Notes: generated by a model not told the origin, from the letters alone. A stretch of DNA of 64,000 nucleotides from Chryseobacterium antibioticum (GCF_012927325.1 NZ_JABBGI010000011.1:90707-154706), one strand, 5' to 3'. Numbered from the stretch's first letter, positions 9,244 through 17,589 are shown. A program made the numbers and translations.

Positions 9244-9277
9244 CTTGTAATAAGTATTATTTTTTTATTTTTATGTT

Positions 9278-9841
9278 ATGAAAAAATTGTCGATCATAGC
9301 CTTTCTTGGATTAAGCGTATTTGCTTTTTCTCAGGATACCAAAAATCAACCGGAAGCAAGAAAGCAGGATAATGCACTTCTGGTAAAAGCTGATCATGCA
9401 GAGCTTGACGCGAAGAAGAAAGCAGGTGAGGAGAAGGCAAAACTTCCCAAACCTTACGACCCTAAAGCAAATGCAGAGGCTGATATTAAAAAGCTGGTTG
9501 CCCAGGCTAAAAAAGAAGGAAAAAATATTATCATCCAGGCTGGTGGAAACTGGTGTATCTGGTGTCTCCGTTTTAATAATTTTGTCCAAAATACTCCTGA
9601 ACTAAAGGAAACTGTAGATAAGAACTATCTGTATTATCATCTGAACTATTCTCCGGAAAACAAGAACGAAAAAGTTTTTAGTCAATACATCAATATAAAT
9701 GAACAACAATTTTATCCCTTTTTTATCATATTAGATAAGAATGGAAAAAAATTAAATGTACAACAAAGCGAAGTTTTAGAGGAAGGAAAAGGATATAGTA
9801 AAGAAAAAGTAAAAAAGTTTTTACAAACAGGTAAAGCTTAA
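9278..9841 (+). CDS. Exported thioredoxin-like protein with CIWC active site
   Basis: The 187-residue protein has an N-terminal signal peptide (MKKLSIIAFLGLSVFAFS) and a Lys/Ala-rich linker to about residue 70. A thioredoxin-like fold follows, with the redox motif Cys93-Ile-Trp-Cys96 inside GGNWCIWCLRFNNF. After it come FYPFFIILDKNGKKL, the strand that normally carries the conserved cis-Pro (here FYPFF), and a C-terminal helix. It probably works in the periplasm or envelope as a thiol-disulfide reductase or isomerase for exported proteins. It is monocistronic, closed by a terminator. The partner reductase is not in the window. Confidence 0.88.
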   Translation: MKKLSIIAFLGLSVFAFSQDTKNQPEARKQDNALLVKADHAELDAKKKAGEEKAKLPKPYDPKANAEADIKKLVAQAKKEGKNIIIQAGGNWCIWCLRFNNFVQNTPELKETVDKNYLYYHLNYSPENKNEKVFSQYININEQQFYPFFIILDKNGKKLNVQQSEVLEEGKGYSKEKVKKFLQTGKA

Positions 9842-9864
9842 GCGATACTATTTAAGATAAGATA

Positions 9865-9898
9865 AAGAGGCTATTCCAAAAGAATAGCCTCTTTTTTA
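9865..9898 (+). terminator. Bidirectional terminator between thioredoxin-like gene and Cys-rich peptide
   Basis: A perfect 12-bp stem (AAGAGGCTATTC / GAATAGCCTCTT) is followed by TTTTTT on the plus strand. On the minus strand an A/T tract follows, so it could also end the convergent peptide transcript. Confidence 0.85.
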
Positions 9899-9900
9899 GA

Positions 9901-10089
9901 TTAGCAATTTTCCACATGTATACTATTATCGTGTGAATTAAAACAGGCCACACCTCCTCCCTGATAATCCAAGCACGAAGTGCAAGAACTTAGAGATACG
10001 AAGGAACCATCTGAACAAGTACCAGCACATGAACTGCCACCAGAAAACATTTTTAGCTGTTTACGAGATAACTTTTTTAAATTTTTCAT
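9901..10089 (-). CDS. Double-glycine leader, Cys-rich small peptide (RiPP/bacteriocin-like precursor)
   Basis: This 62-residue ORF starts MKNLKKLSRKQLKMFSGG, a leader of the type found on double-glycine peptides in Flavobacteriia (MKNLKKLxRxxLKxxxGG), with cleavage expected after Gly18. The core (about 44 residues) is Gly/Ser-rich and has six cysteines (CAGTC, SCTSC, VAC, ENC), enough for three disulfides or thioether crosslinks. No C39-peptidase transporter, radical-SAM or cyclodehydratase gene lies nearby, so maturation genes must be elsewhere if they exist. Neighbours are a thioredoxin-like protein and an aldehyde dehydrogenase. Whether it is antimicrobial, a signal or something else is unknown. 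Confidence 0.8.
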   Translation of the reverse strand: MKNLKKLSRKQLKMFSGGSSCAGTCSDGSFVSLSSCTSCLDYQGGGVACFNSHDNSIHVENC

Positions 10090-10159
10090 AATTGTATATA
10101 TTTAAAGTTTCACCATAAATATACAAAGTATTATATATAAATCTCAATAAAGGGAATAA

Positions 10160-11521
10160 TTAAAGCAATTTCTTAATCCAGCTTAACTTCTTTTCCGTGT
10201 AGGGAGGATATTTAATGCTCGGTTCGCCCCAGGTTGCTTTTTCGAGAATAGATTTCTGATGCGAAAAAGCTTCAAAACCATACTTTCCATGATAATTTCC
10301 GATACCGGAGTTTCCAACACCTCCAAAGGGCAGCCGGTCATTGCCTAAATGCATGATCACATCATTGATACACCCGCCACCAAAAGAAAGTTTCGACTTA
10401 AAAGCTTCTTTTTCCTCTGAATTCCGGGTGAAAAGGTAAGCGGCAAGCGGTTTTTCCAGCTCCAAAATGGTTGTAAGAATCAAATTAAAGTTCGTAAAAC
10501 TAATGACAGGCAATATCGGACCGAAAATTTCTTCCTGCATCACATCATCTTCCCAGTTGATATTATTTAAAAGAGTAGGTTCTATGTACAGCTTTTCTGT
10601 GTCGGAATTTCCTCCGAAATAAAGTTTGTCTTCAGGAATAAGCTTGACTAACCGATCAAAATTTCTCCGGTTGATAATTCTTGTGTACTGTTCAGCATCC
10701 GGCCCGTATTGAAATTCTGTGATATACTTTCGTAACATTTCCATAAACTGCTCATGGATGGATTCTTCAACGAGCAGGTAATCAGGTGCCACGCAGGTTT
10801 GTCCGGCATTAAGAAATTTGCCCCATACAATTCTTTTGGCGGCAATTTCAAGATCAGCATCTTTGGTTACAATGGCAGGAGATTTTCCACCCAATTCAAG
10901 AACTACGGGTGTTAGATGTTCTGCAGCAGCTTTATAGACAATCTTTCCAACTTTAGTACTTCCGGTAAAGAATATTTTGTCGAATTTCAACTTTAAAAGT
11001 TCTGTGGTTTCATCAATACCGCCTTCGTAAACATATAGATATTCAGGAGGAAAATTTTCATTGATGAGTTTTGCCATTGCTTTCATTGTATTTTCAGCGA
11101 TTTCACTCGGTTTTAATATACAACAATTTCCTGCAGCCAATGCAGCAATCATAGGAGAGAGTGATAATTGGTACGGGTAATTCCATGCACCAATAACCAA
11201 AACGCAGCCCAAAGGTTCAGGATGAATACTGCTTTTTCCGATCTGATTGGCCAGATTGGTGGTTACCTTTTTCGGTTTTGAAAGGGAGTTCAGATTCTTT
11301 AGATAATAATCAATATCATTAAGAACAAAGGAAAGTTCCGTGGTAAAAGTATCAAACTTTGACTTGCCAAAATCCTTGTGAATGGCTTCACATAAAAGAT
11401 TTTCATTGTTGATAATGATATCGCGAAGTTTTTCAAGATACATTTTCCTGAACTTGATGTTCTTCGTTTGCTGGGTGTTGAAAAAAGCTTTCTGATTCGA
11501 TACGACTTCCTGAATTTTCAT
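10160..11521 (-). CDS. Aldehyde dehydrogenase family protein (class 3-like)
   Basis: This 453-residue cytoplasmic enzyme oxidises aldehydes to acids with NAD(P)+. It has the cofactor loop FTGSTKVG (185-192), the general base Glu209 in LELGGKSP and the nucleophile Cys243 in GQTCVAPD. The length (about 450) and the C-terminal FSHQKSILEK...YPPYTEKK fit the short class 3/fatty-aldehyde dehydrogenase group rather than the 480-500-residue class 1/2 enzymes. The substrate cannot be fixed from sequence. It follows the MFS efflux gene by 43 bases on the same strand and may be read with it. Confidence 0.93.
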   Translation of the reverse strand: MKIQEVVSNQKAFFNTQQTKNIKFRKMYLEKLRDIIINNENLLCEAIHKDFGKSKFDTFTTELSFVLNDIDYYLKNLNSLSKPKKVTTNLANQIGKSSIHPEPLGCVLVIGAWNYPYQLSLSPMIAALAAGNCCILKPSEIAENTMKAMAKLINENFPPEYLYVYEGGIDETTELLKLKFDKIFFTGSTKVGKIVYKAAAEHLTPVVLELGGKSPAIVTKDADLEIAAKRIVWGKFLNAGQTCVAPDYLLVEESIHEQFMEMLRKYITEFQYGPDAEQYTRIINRRNFDRLVKLIPEDKLYFGGNSDTEKLYIEPTLLNNINWEDDVMQEEIFGPILPVISFTNFNLILTTILELEKPLAAYLFTRNSEEKEAFKSKLSFGGGCINDVIMHLGNDRLPFGGVGNSGIGNYHGKYGFEAFSHQKSILEKATWGEPSIKYPPYTEKKLSWIKKLL

Positions 11522-11564
11522 ACAATCAAATTTCAGGAATTACAGCAAATTTCCGGCCTAAAAA

Positions 11565-13127
11565 TTACATAATATTTCTCACTGCAATTTTCACAGGATG
11601 ATAGAGTAGTAAAGCGAATGCTGTGATCAAAGCCAGCCAGAACAGTCCGGTGAAAATTTCCATATTGGAAAGAAGGATAGATTGGGCGGTTATTTTTGCT
11701 TTAAATGCTCCGGCAGTCATGGATAAAGATTCATTTACAGGAAGTTTAGACAGATTAGCCCCAAACAATTGGCTCCATTGGCTGTAGAAAACAGGATTGG
11801 TATCGGTCAGGTTAAAGCTCAACGTATCATAATGTTTTAACGTTAAAAATAGCATCAAATTCTGCATCAATGCATACCCAATCGCGGTAGTCCAGAAACG
11901 GGTTGTTGTTCCTAAAGCTGTCGCATTGGCCACGTATTGCTCCGGCATTCCTGAAATTAAAAAGAATACCAAAGGCGTGAACAATAATCCCTGTGCAATT
12001 CCCTGCAGGAATAAAGGCGGGCAGATCGTGGAAAGGGTAGTGTCAGGATAAAAAGTATAGGTAAACCATGCGCAATCCACAGCCAGCAGCAGAAATCCGG
12101 TAAAGAAAACAATTCTTGAGGAAACGCCCCGTATCAGGCATATTCCTGATAAAACCACACCCAATAAAGTTCCTGCTACATTCCAGTATTGAATGTTCAC
12201 AATATAATCCCAAGGCCATTTCCATACGGTAGCCATAATACTGTAGACATTATTCAGCCCGGAGCGGATCAGGTAAAAAATAAAAAACAGGATCATTCCG
12301 GCAATGACATTCTTTGAGGTGAACACTTCAAAATGAAAGATCGGTCTTTTGGAATTCCTTTGTTTAAGCATAAATAATCCTCCTGAAAGCAGAAATATAA
12401 AAAGACATAGGATAATCGTATCAGACTCAAACCACATCAGTCTTTTACCATAAATAATAGCATATCCTCCCGACTGCAGACAAGCCCATAACAGGAACCA
12501 GCTCGTAATATCCAACTGGTAAAGGGGCATTTTAGGGAAAAATCTGTTGGTATTGAAAAGAGCGATGCCAATGATCAGGACAAAAATGTGAAAATAGACC
12601 ATCATTAAAATCATATGCTGGAAATTATAATTTTCAATACTGGATTTCAGTAAGGAAGTTGTAATTGTTCCGCCCGTCAGCATGATGGTGTACATCAAAA
12701 GATAGGCTATGACCTTAGCGTGTTTTGTTTTTAATTCAGCGATGATCAGTGGTAGAAAGATGGCGCCTTCCATCAATCCGAAAATGCCTTCCAAAAACCG
12801 GATAATCAGGATGACCTGATAATTGTTGGTGACGGACAAAGCGTATAGAATGATTACAGAAACGGACGACATCAGCAGGATATAATATTTCACACTGAAG
12901 TAAGACATAAATCTCTGTAAAACTAAAAGGGTGACTACAAATGTCCCGTACATCAGAATCATTAAATATTGAATGTCATCTGAATCTACATCCATAAAAG
13001 AAGAGGTAAAGGCACTGTTGGAATGTAAAATGGATAACAGCATCAGATGGGGAAACAGGGCGAGTACCAAAAGAGGCAGTTTCAGCCATTGGGGCACCCA
13101 TTGATGATAAACGGTATTATGCTGCAT
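11565..13127 (-). CDS. MFS drug efflux permease, DHA2/EmrB type
   Basis: This 520-residue protein has about 14 hydrophobic segments, the count expected for the DHA2 (EmrB/QacA) branch of the major facilitator superfamily. It would sit in the inner membrane and export hydrophobic compounds by proton antiport, working with the adaptor (13466-14512) and outer-membrane channel (14518-15855) genes upstream on the same strand. It is separated from the adaptor by a 338-bp spacer, unusually long for this operon type. Sequence motifs are divergent, so the substrate is unknown. Confidence 0.85.
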   Translation of the reverse strand: MQHNTVYHQWVPQWLKLPLLVLALFPHLMLLSILHSNSAFTSSFMDVDSDDIQYLMILMYGTFVVTLLVLQRFMSYFSVKYYILLMSSVSVIILYALSVTNNYQVILIIRFLEGIFGLMEGAIFLPLIIAELKTKHAKVIAYLLMYTIMLTGGTITTSLLKSSIENYNFQHMILMMVYFHIFVLIIGIALFNTNRFFPKMPLYQLDITSWFLLWACLQSGGYAIIYGKRLMWFESDTIILCLFIFLLSGGLFMLKQRNSKRPIFHFEVFTSKNVIAGMILFFIFYLIRSGLNNVYSIMATVWKWPWDYIVNIQYWNVAGTLLGVVLSGICLIRGVSSRIVFFTGFLLLAVDCAWFTYTFYPDTTLSTICPPLFLQGIAQGLLFTPLVFFLISGMPEQYVANATALGTTTRFWTTAIGYALMQNLMLFLTLKHYDTLSFNLTDTNPVFYSQWSQLFGANLSKLPVNESLSMTAGAFKAKITAQSILLSNMEIFTGLFWLALITAFALLLYHPVKIAVRNIM

Positions 13128-13465
13128 GAGGATGTGTTAATGTGGTGACTTGATGATGCTATAAAGCAGGTAGATAAATTTGTGAATTGGCCTTCTTGAA
13201 TTTTTCTGAAAAAAAGCGAAAAGACAAAAGAGCAGGTTGTAAAAGTAAAAGGTAAATGACAAACGCTAATGAATCATCAGAAGCTTGTCACTGCAGTTCT
13301 GTCTTTTCGCTAAAAAAAAAATCTAATCTGGCTATGTATTGAATTGAAAGTGTGATTATTTGAAATGCGCTGGTGTGATCATTATTAAAGTATTCTTCTG
13401 CATTAATACCTTCCGGTTCTAATAACTTTCACACCCTCACATTCTCTAACATTCACACAAAATCA
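13128..13465. other. 338-bp spacer inside the efflux operon
   Basis: No coding sequence was found on either strand. It holds an 11-bp inverted repeat (13215-13311) and, near the adaptor gene, a short GTGTGA-like repetitive patch (minus strand, about 13430-13462), but no clear TAnnTTTG box ahead of the MFS gene. Confidence 0.5.
13215..13311 (-). repeat. Long-span inverted repeat in the efflux operon spacer
   Basis: AGCGAAAAGAC (13215-13225) and GTCTTTTCGCT (13301-13311) are perfect inverse copies separated by 75 bases; pairing extends further inward with one mismatch. On the minus strand the distal arm is followed by TTTTTT. It could be a leaky terminator between adaptor and permease genes or a small mobile palindromic element. 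Confidence 0.5.
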
Positions 13466-14512
13466 CTATATTTTCTTCGCACTCACCAGAACATTCATTC
13501 CGGAAAGTAGTTTTTCGTTATTTTGATTGTTATCGAGAATAATTTTTACCGGGAATCTCTGTTCGATCTTGACGAAGTTTCCCGTAGCATTATCCGGTTT
13601 TACCAGAGAAAATTGTGAACCGGATGCAGGCGAAACGGAAACCACTTTCCCTTTAAATTCAAGATCAGGATAAGCATCTGCGGTGATTGTTACTTCCTGT
13701 TTTGGATCGATTTGTCCTAGTTGCGTTTCTTTGTAATTGGCAATGATCCATTTTTCTTTGCTCACGATTTGTACCAGAGCCTGACCTTCCTTGATCAGTT
13801 GCCCTTCCTGGATTGTTTTCTTTCCGACCCAGCCGTCATAAGGAGCTGTAATCACGGTGTATGAAAGGAAAAGTTTGGCATTGTTCAGGCTTGCAGAACT
13901 TTGCTGGATCTGGCTTTTCACGGGAGCAACTTTGGTCTGTTGTTCGTTGGCGCCCGCTCTTACTGCATTTTTCTGTTGTTCTAAAGCTAAAAGATTGGCT
14001 TTTGCCTGCTCATAGGAAGCTTTTACATTTTCAAACTGCTGTTCGGTTGCGGCATCTTCTGAAACTAGATTTTTATACCTCTTAAAATCCTGTTCTGTTC
14101 TCCATATATCGATTTTTGCGGAAGCGATCTTGGCATCGATGATTTTAGAATCACTTTCTTTTGTATTGACTCCACTTTCTATGGTGGTAATGTTTTCAGC
14201 ATTGGCGTGAAGGCCTGCTTCGGCCATTTTAACCTGGTTAACGAATTCTCTGTTATATATGATGATTAATGTATCCCCTTTACGGACAAACTGGTTTTCG
14301 TCGAACTGTATGGTTTTAATAAATCCTGAAACCTTGCTGGAAACCGGGGTAATATATTGTTCGATCTGAGCATCATTGGTGGTGACATTTTTTCTTGAAA
14401 AAAGATAGAAACTTACCATTCCTGTAATCCCGCTGATGATAAGGATCCAGGCCAGGAGCGTGATCGTTTTATTAATTCTTTTTTCCTTTTGTGTCAGTTG
14501 TTTCTTTGCCAT
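13466..14512 (-). CDS. HlyD/EmrA-family membrane fusion protein
   Basis: This 348-residue periplasmic adaptor has one N-terminal transmembrane segment (ITLLAWILIISGITGMVSFYLF). A split barrel-sandwich (lipoyl-like) domain (VSGFIKTIQFDENQFVRKGD ... APYDGWVGKKTIQEGQLI) flanks an alpha-helical hairpin rich in Ala, Glu and Gln (about 80-200), and a beta-barrel domain follows. It bridges the inner-membrane MFS pump to the TolC-like channel. It starts 5 bases after the TolC-like gene ends, showing tight coupling. Confidence 0.92.
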   Translation of the reverse strand: MAKKQLTQKEKRINKTITLLAWILIISGITGMVSFYLFSRKNVTTNDAQIEQYITPVSSKVSGFIKTIQFDENQFVRKGDTLIIIYNREFVNQVKMAEAGLHANAENITTIESGVNTKESDSKIIDAKIASAKIDIWRTEQDFKRYKNLVSEDAATEQQFENVKASYEQAKANLLALEQQKNAVRAGANEQQTKVAPVKSQIQQSSASLNNAKLFLSYTVITAPYDGWVGKKTIQEGQLIKEGQALVQIVSKEKWIIANYKETQLGQIDPKQEVTITADAYPDLEFKGKVVSVSPASGSQFSLVKPDNATGNFVKIEQRFPVKIILDNNQNNEKLLSGMNVLVSAKKI

Positions 14513-14517
14513 AGTTT

Positions 14518-15855
14518 TTATAAGTTCCCAATCGTGTACTGGAGTTGGTAATATTTTAATTGTCGGTTAATTTTTACGGAGATTAGATTAGATTCAGCTT
14601 CCAGATAAGCATTATCGGCGTCGATAAGCTCGGTGATCAGACTCAGTTTATTAGCATATTTTGTTTTTACAATGCGATAGTTTTCTTTGGCCTGGCCAAT
14701 GGCTTCTTCTGCGATTTTTACTTTCTGGTCGGTTTCTTCAAACTTTTTATAGGCCTCGTAAACGGTATGTCTTACATTTTCGTCGTTTTCTTCAATCTGA
14801 AGTTTTGCCAGATCAATATTCTCCCTGGCTTCCTGCATTTTATACTTGTTTTTGTACAGATTTTCAATGGGGTAGGTAAGGTTTACGCCCAGCATTCCCA
14901 AACGGTAGGCATAAGGCTCAGGAGGGAAAAACATCATATTGGGGTACTTTATAAAATATTCTCCACCTGCTGTAATCTTCGGTAAATAATTCGCTTTCGT
15001 GATCTTCTGATCCAGTACCTTTAACGATAGGTTTTTATGGGTCATTTCCACCGATTCGTTCTTGGCTAAAGCGGTTTTTGTTAATTCATCAATATAAGGG
15101 ATCACTGTTTTATCAGAGATAAGATCTTCGGTGTCTACATGCATTTCCTGGTTTTCCGGAAGCGAAAGGATGGTTTTAAGCTTATGTTCCGCAATCTGGA
15201 TGTCATTGTCCAGTTCCGTCCGGCTCATGGTATGATTGGAAAGCTGTAAAGAAGTTCTCAAAACTTCATTGACTGTAACCACCCCATTGGCTTTTAAAGA
15301 TTTTACCTGTTTGATGTTGATAGAGTCTTCCCTCATCTTGTCATTGATAAGGCTCTGCTGTTCTTTTAAATGATGGATCTGAAGAAAGGCTGTAATGATC
15401 TCCATTTTAAACTGTCTCTCATTCCGGTGTGTTTTCAATGCCGAGATCTCCGTGTCAATGGATGCTTTTTTCTCTGTATTTCTGATTTTTCCGCCCATAT
15501 ACACCGGAATCGATGCAGACAGGGTAAAATCATACATTCCGTTGATAATATCATATTTGGTAGCCTTATTGAAAAAACCATTTTGATGCTGGAAAAGATT
15601 GGTCACCTGATTGTAGCTGGTATGAAACTCAATATCCGGTAATTTTTCCATCGCAAGGTCTTTTTCCCTAGTGACAGACATTTCCTGTTTTAAATGGCTT
15701 ATCTGAATGTTTTTGTTATTTTTCAAACCAGTCTCTATGGCCTGTTGAAGACTGAGACGCTGGTAGTCGATCATCTGTGAGTGTAAAAAACTGCCTGTCA
15801 GCAGTAAGCACAACGACATGCACTGATATCTGCATGCGTTAAATATCATATTCAT
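14518..15855 (-). CDS. TolC-family outer-membrane efflux protein
   Basis: This 445-residue protein has a signal peptide near the start (MSLCLLLTGSFLHSQ, after 12 extra residues). It then shows the TolC pattern of two repeated long helical segments: SLQQAIETGLKNNKNIQISH at the first, TKANYLPKITAGGEYF and the final EAESNLISVKINRQLKYYQLQYTIGNL at the second. It forms the outer-membrane channel and periplasmic tunnel for the adaptor and MFS pump encoded downstream. It is the first gene of the operon; a TAnnTTTG box lies about 40 bases upstream. Starts at 15855, 15849 or 15819 are possible. Confidence 0.92.
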   Translation of the reverse strand: MNMIFNACRYQCMSLCLLLTGSFLHSQMIDYQRLSLQQAIETGLKNNKNIQISHLKQEMSVTREKDLAMEKLPDIEFHTSYNQVTNLFQHQNGFFNKATKYDIINGMYDFTLSASIPVYMGGKIRNTEKKASIDTEISALKTHRNERQFKMEIITAFLQIHHLKEQQSLINDKMREDSINIKQVKSLKANGVVTVNEVLRTSLQLSNHTMSRTELDNDIQIAEHKLKTILSLPENQEMHVDTEDLISDKTVIPYIDELTKTALAKNESVEMTHKNLSLKVLDQKITKANYLPKITAGGEYFIKYPNMMFFPPEPYAYRLGMLGVNLTYPIENLYKNKYKMQEARENIDLAKLQIEENDENVRHTVYEAYKKFEETDQKVKIAEEAIGQAKENYRIVKTKYANKLSLITELIDADNAYLEAESNLISVKINRQLKYYQLQYTIGNL

Positions 15856-15896
15856 AATTTATTTAAATAATTTTTGCTAAAGTGATTTTGATGCTG

Positions 15897-15904
15897 CAAA
15901 GTTA
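15897..15904 (-). promoter_or_regulatory. TAnnTTTG -7 box for the efflux operon
   Basis: The minus strand reads TAACTTTG, giving a leader of about 38 bases before the TolC-like gene. The box falls inside the longest possible frame of the AraC gene, an argument for a downstream start of that regulator. Confidence 0.55.
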
Positions 15905-15915
15905 CGATAGAGAGC

Positions 15916-15927
15916 ATCGGACCCGAT
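15916..15927. promoter_or_regulatory. Palindrome ATCGGACCCGAT near the efflux promoter (possible operator)
   Basis: Five-base arms (ATCGG / CCGAT) with a 2-base spacer lie about 12 bases upstream of the minus-strand -7 box, reaching the expected -33 region and between the divergent regulator and efflux genes. A regulator site here is inference. Confidence 0.3.
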
Positions 15928-15965
15928 TTGTGAAAACAGAAAAAGATTTGCTCATTTACGCCATT

Positions 15966-16796
15966 ATGGAATTTTCTTCCTACCTTTATTTTATGAACGA
16001 CAGCCATTTTAAAGCAGTAGAAGAGGAAGATGCAGAATTTTATGTCTATAATGTGCTCGCAGGAAACGTTACCACAGAGATTCACCATCACAGTTCTGCC
16101 CAGCTGGTGTACGCAGAGGGAGGGATAGTGCATGTATTTACAGATCTCAAGCATTGGTATCTTCCGGCAAGATGTTTTATGTGGATCCCGGCGGGTATAC
16201 CTCATTATATTTTTTCAACCAGTCCCAAGGTAGATCTTTACAATTTTTATTTTAAAAAAGAAGACCATGAAAATGGCTTTTTTGATGAAATTAATATTTA
16301 TTCAGTGAGTCACTTGCTTAGGGAAATGATTTTGTATACAAAAGACTGGAATGGGAAAATCACAAAAAATGATGTTCCAAAATATTATTTCCTCAAAGCT
16401 TTAAAAGGAATTCTTCTTGAAAAAAGAGATAAAAAACTGGCTTTTCCGGTCCAGCATCCGTTTCCAAAAGATGAAACGCTGCTGAAGATTGCCAGATACA
16501 TTCATGCCAACCTTGAAAAGCCTCTTACGATAGAATCTACGGCGAAAGAATTCGGAATGAGTACAAGAACGCTCTCCCGGAAGTTTAAAGAGATTTTAGG
16601 GATGAATTACGTCCGGTTTTTGCGGGCATTGAGAATCACCCGTTCTTTGGAATTGATGTTGGAAGGGAAATATAATATGTATGAGATCGCCATGATGGTA
16701 GGGTATAACAGTTTGTCTTCCTTCAGTACTATTTTCAAAAAAGTAATAGGAGTTGCTCCGAGTGAATATCAGCAGAAATTGAGAGGGAATAGGTGA
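15966..16796 (+). CDS. AraC-family transcriptional regulator
   Basis: The 276-residue form (ATG at 15966; 15993 is also possible) has an N-terminal cupin-like sensing domain (EIHHHSSAQLVYAEGGIVHV, about 40-110). The C-terminal double helix-turn-helix shows both halves: LTIESTAKEFGMSTRTLSRKF and YNMYEIAMMVGYNSLSSFST, then FKKVIGVAPSEYQ. Such proteins bind a small molecule and activate or repress nearby genes. It is divergent from the efflux operon, so control of that operon is the obvious hypothesis. The longer frame from 15882 would cover the efflux promoter and is less likely. Confidence 0.88.
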   Translation: MEFSSYLYFMNDSHFKAVEEEDAEFYVYNVLAGNVTTEIHHHSSAQLVYAEGGIVHVFTDLKHWYLPARCFMWIPAGIPHYIFSTSPKVDLYNFYFKKEDHENGFFDEINIYSVSHLLREMILYTKDWNGKITKNDVPKYYFLKALKGILLEKRDKKLAFPVQHPFPKDETLLKIARYIHANLEKPLTIESTAKEFGMSTRTLSRKFKEILGMNYVRFLRALRITRSLELMLEGKYNMYEIAMMVGYNSLSSFSTIFKKVIGVAPSEYQQKLRGNR

Positions 16797-16814
16797 GTGA
16801 GAGAGTTGATGTGT

Positions 16815-16858
16815 TTTGAGATCGCTTCGTCGCTACGCTCCTCGCAATGACAAAAAGT
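16815..16858. repeat. GC-rich REP-like palindromic repeat
   Basis: The segment reads ATCGCTTCGTCGCTACG followed by CTCCTCGCAATGAC. I recognise it as a short palindromic repeat found in intergenic DNA of many bacteria (recall, not a search). It lies 20 bases after the AraC gene and is clearly more GC-rich than its surroundings. Confidence 0.5.
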
Positions 16859-16861
16859 AAT

Positions 16862-16990
16862 GATGGCGACGAATGCCCTAGCCCCGATAGGAACGGTTAC
16901 CCCGCAACTGGAAGCAGGAAAGTAGAAGGATTTTGGAGCTGGCGTGTTGGCGTGAGGAGTATGAGTGGATAGCGGGATTAAGCTTCTCCA
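16862..16990 (+). repeat. GC-rich dispersed element, possibly a Flavo-1-type structured RNA
   Basis: It begins with GCCCTAGCCCCGATAG and ends with GTGGATAGCGGGATTAAGC. This pair of blocks around a variable middle recurs in Flavobacteriia intergenic regions and resembles the Flavo-1 RNA motif as I remember it. CCCGC (in TACCCCGCAA) can pair with GCGGG near the 3' end. It is GC-rich against an AT-rich genome, and only a tiny 20-codon frame is present. Assignment to a named RNA family is tentative. Confidence 0.35.
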
Positions 16991-17005
16991 AGGATTAAAA
17001 AAGAA

Positions 17006-17029
17006 AAACCACTTCAGACGAAGTGGTTT
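17006..17029. terminator. Bidirectional terminator between AraC gene and rplI
   Basis: A perfect 10-bp stem (AAACCACTTC / GAAGTGGTTT) with an AGAC loop and A/T tracts on both sides lies 27 bases past the rplI stop; it can end transcription from both directions. Confidence 0.8.
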
Positions 17030-17056
17030 ATATATTTGAGAAAATCTCTGGAGCGA

Positions 17057-17578
17057 TTAAGCTTCTTCAGAAGGAGTTTCTTCTACTACTACTTTAGCTT
17101 TAGGAGCAGCTGGTTTAGGAGCTTCTACCGGAGCGTCAGATACAACGTCAAATTCGAAGTTGTACTCAACATTTCTGTGTAGTCTGATGTTTGCAGTCAC
17201 TTTACCAGTTCTTTTGATTGTGTTCCCTGGAATTTTGATGTATTTCTTCTCTACAGAAACTCCAGCTTTAGCAAGAGCAGCAGATAGGTCAGAATTGTTG
17301 ATAGATCCGAATAACTTGTCACCAGAACCTACTTTTGTAGGGATCGTGATAGAAGTTTTCTTTAATTGATCTACTACACTGTTAGCTGCAGCGATTAATT
17401 TAGCTTCTTCTTCTTTTCTAGCTTCTAAAGTAGCTTCTAGAGCTGCTTTGTTTTTAGGAGTAGCTAAAAGTGCAATTCCCTGAGGAAGTAAGAAGTTTCT
17501 AGCATAACCAGGCTTTACGCTTACTGTATCAAACTCAAGTCCTAAGTTTTCTACGTCTTTTTTTAGGATGATATCCAT
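17057..17578 (-). CDS. rplI: 50S ribosomal protein L9
   Basis: L9 binds 23S rRNA near the L1 stalk and limits frameshifting on the ribosome. The 173-residue protein has the N-terminal signature MDIILKKDVENLGLEFDTV ... VKPGYARNFLLPQGIALLAT, the connecting helix (KAALEATLEARKEEEAKLI) and a C-terminal RNA-binding domain. A 25-residue Pro/Ala/Glu tail (APKPAAPKAKVVVEETPSEEA) extends beyond the usual 148-150 residues of the family. It is last in the rpsF-rpsR-rplI operon but separated from rpsR by a 171-bp spacer carrying a hairpin and a repetitive patch. Confidence 0.97.
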   Translation of the reverse strand: MDIILKKDVENLGLEFDTVSVKPGYARNFLLPQGIALLATPKNKAALEATLEARKEEEAKLIAAANSVVDQLKKTSITIPTKVGSGDKLFGSINNSDLSAALAKAGVSVEKKYIKIPGNTIKRTGKVTANIRLHRNVEYNFEFDVVSDAPVEAPKPAAPKAKVVVEETPSEEA

Positions 17579-17589
17579 TGTTGTTGTCC

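Noticed and set aside
16862..16927. Small ORF MATNALAPIGTVTPQLEAGK in the GC-rich element.
   Set aside because: It lies entirely within a dispersed repeat; the repeat explains the sequence better than a gene.
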